A stretch of 6,079 bases of DNA. Source: Candidatus Glassiibacteriota bacterium. GTDB taxonomy: Bacteria > Gemmatimonadota > Glassbacteria > GWA2-58-10. This document shows positions 5,946 to 6,079 of the stretch, one piece after another. Every line of letters begins with the position of its first letter. The first letter of the stretch is position 1. The stretch spans positions 1-6,079 of the forward strand of contig JAUVUV010000143.1 in assembly GCA_030604975.1 (NCBI GenBank). Direction: 5' to 3'. The notes under the pieces are model-generated. The model searched no databases. It had not been told where the DNA came from and saw only the letters and a list, made by a program, of their open reading frames with translations. Made by a program: the position numbers and the translations under genes.

Positions 5946-6079
5946 TTATTTAACCATGGCGGGTCGTCTCGGCTCCTGGCCTTTGAGTATCTCATGACGC
6001 CAGAGATGAATATACTCCGGCAGAGTTCCCTCTATCTCGCTTTTCGTATAATAGTAAATATCGGCTGCCTGCTCCGGGG
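5946..6079 (-). CDS. C-terminal end of an unidentified protein, cut by the window edge
   Basis: A minus-strand frame is open from the window edge to a TAA at 5946-5948 and encodes the last 43 residues of a protein. It includes YYYTKSEIEGTLPEYIHLW and ends PRRPAMVK. The residue mix (aromatics, balanced charges) looks like real protein, while the other two minus-strand frames close with stops inside the same segment. I do not recognise the family. It does not resemble the C-terminus of RNase HII, which often neighbours yraN. The 165-bp gap to yraN, with a promoter-like sequence, suggests it belongs to a separate transcript. Confidence 0.55.
   Translation of the reverse strand, partial: PEQAADIYYYTKSEIEGTLPEYIHLWRHEILKGQEPRRPAMVK

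Overview
The window holds two blocks, and every convincing gene lies on the minus strand. The right block (about 2628-6079) is chromosomal housekeeping DNA. In transcription order it has the 3' end of an unidentified gene cut by the window edge, a YraN/UPF0102 nuclease-fold gene, a ParM/StbA-type actin-like protein gene, and comM (the YifB or Mg-chelatase-like AAA+ ATPase family). The left block (1 to about 2503) is an IS21-family insertion sequence with an apparently intact istA-istB pair, sitting just downstream of comM. Its left terminus lies beyond position 1.

The yraN and comM genes are close neighbours in many bacteria, often together with rnhB. Here an actin-like gene is inserted between them, with a 38-nt gap to yraN and an 88-nt gap to comM, and I see no convincing terminator in either gap. 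The three genes could therefore be one transcript, driven by a promoter-like TTGACA-N16-TATCTT upstream of yraN. The gene content suggests a moderately GC-rich Gram-negative-type bacterium. A chromosomal ParM-like protein of this kind recalls Desulfobacterota/Desulfuromonadales, but that is recollection rather than proof, and no rRNA or marker gene fixes the taxonomy.

The insertion sequence is oriented the same way as comM, so read-through from the chromosomal operon would enter it. It has the IS21 hallmarks: a DDE transposase (IstA), an overlapping AAA+ helper (IstB), and repeated sequences near the end. Two 26-bp copies (23/26 identical) lie at the right end, and the window starts inside the matching left copy. 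A dyad lies between the right-end repeats and the istA ribosome binding site and could fold in read-through mRNA.

No gene-free stretch exceeds 300 bases. The longest, 2355-2627, holds the istA leader, the IS right-end repeats and an AT-rich spacer. I see no tRNA, rRNA or CRISPR array. The most interesting feature is the actin-like protein: its chromosomal context, its glutamate-rich tail built partly from a perfect 18-bp tandem duplication, and its start codon inside a 12-bp palindrome.
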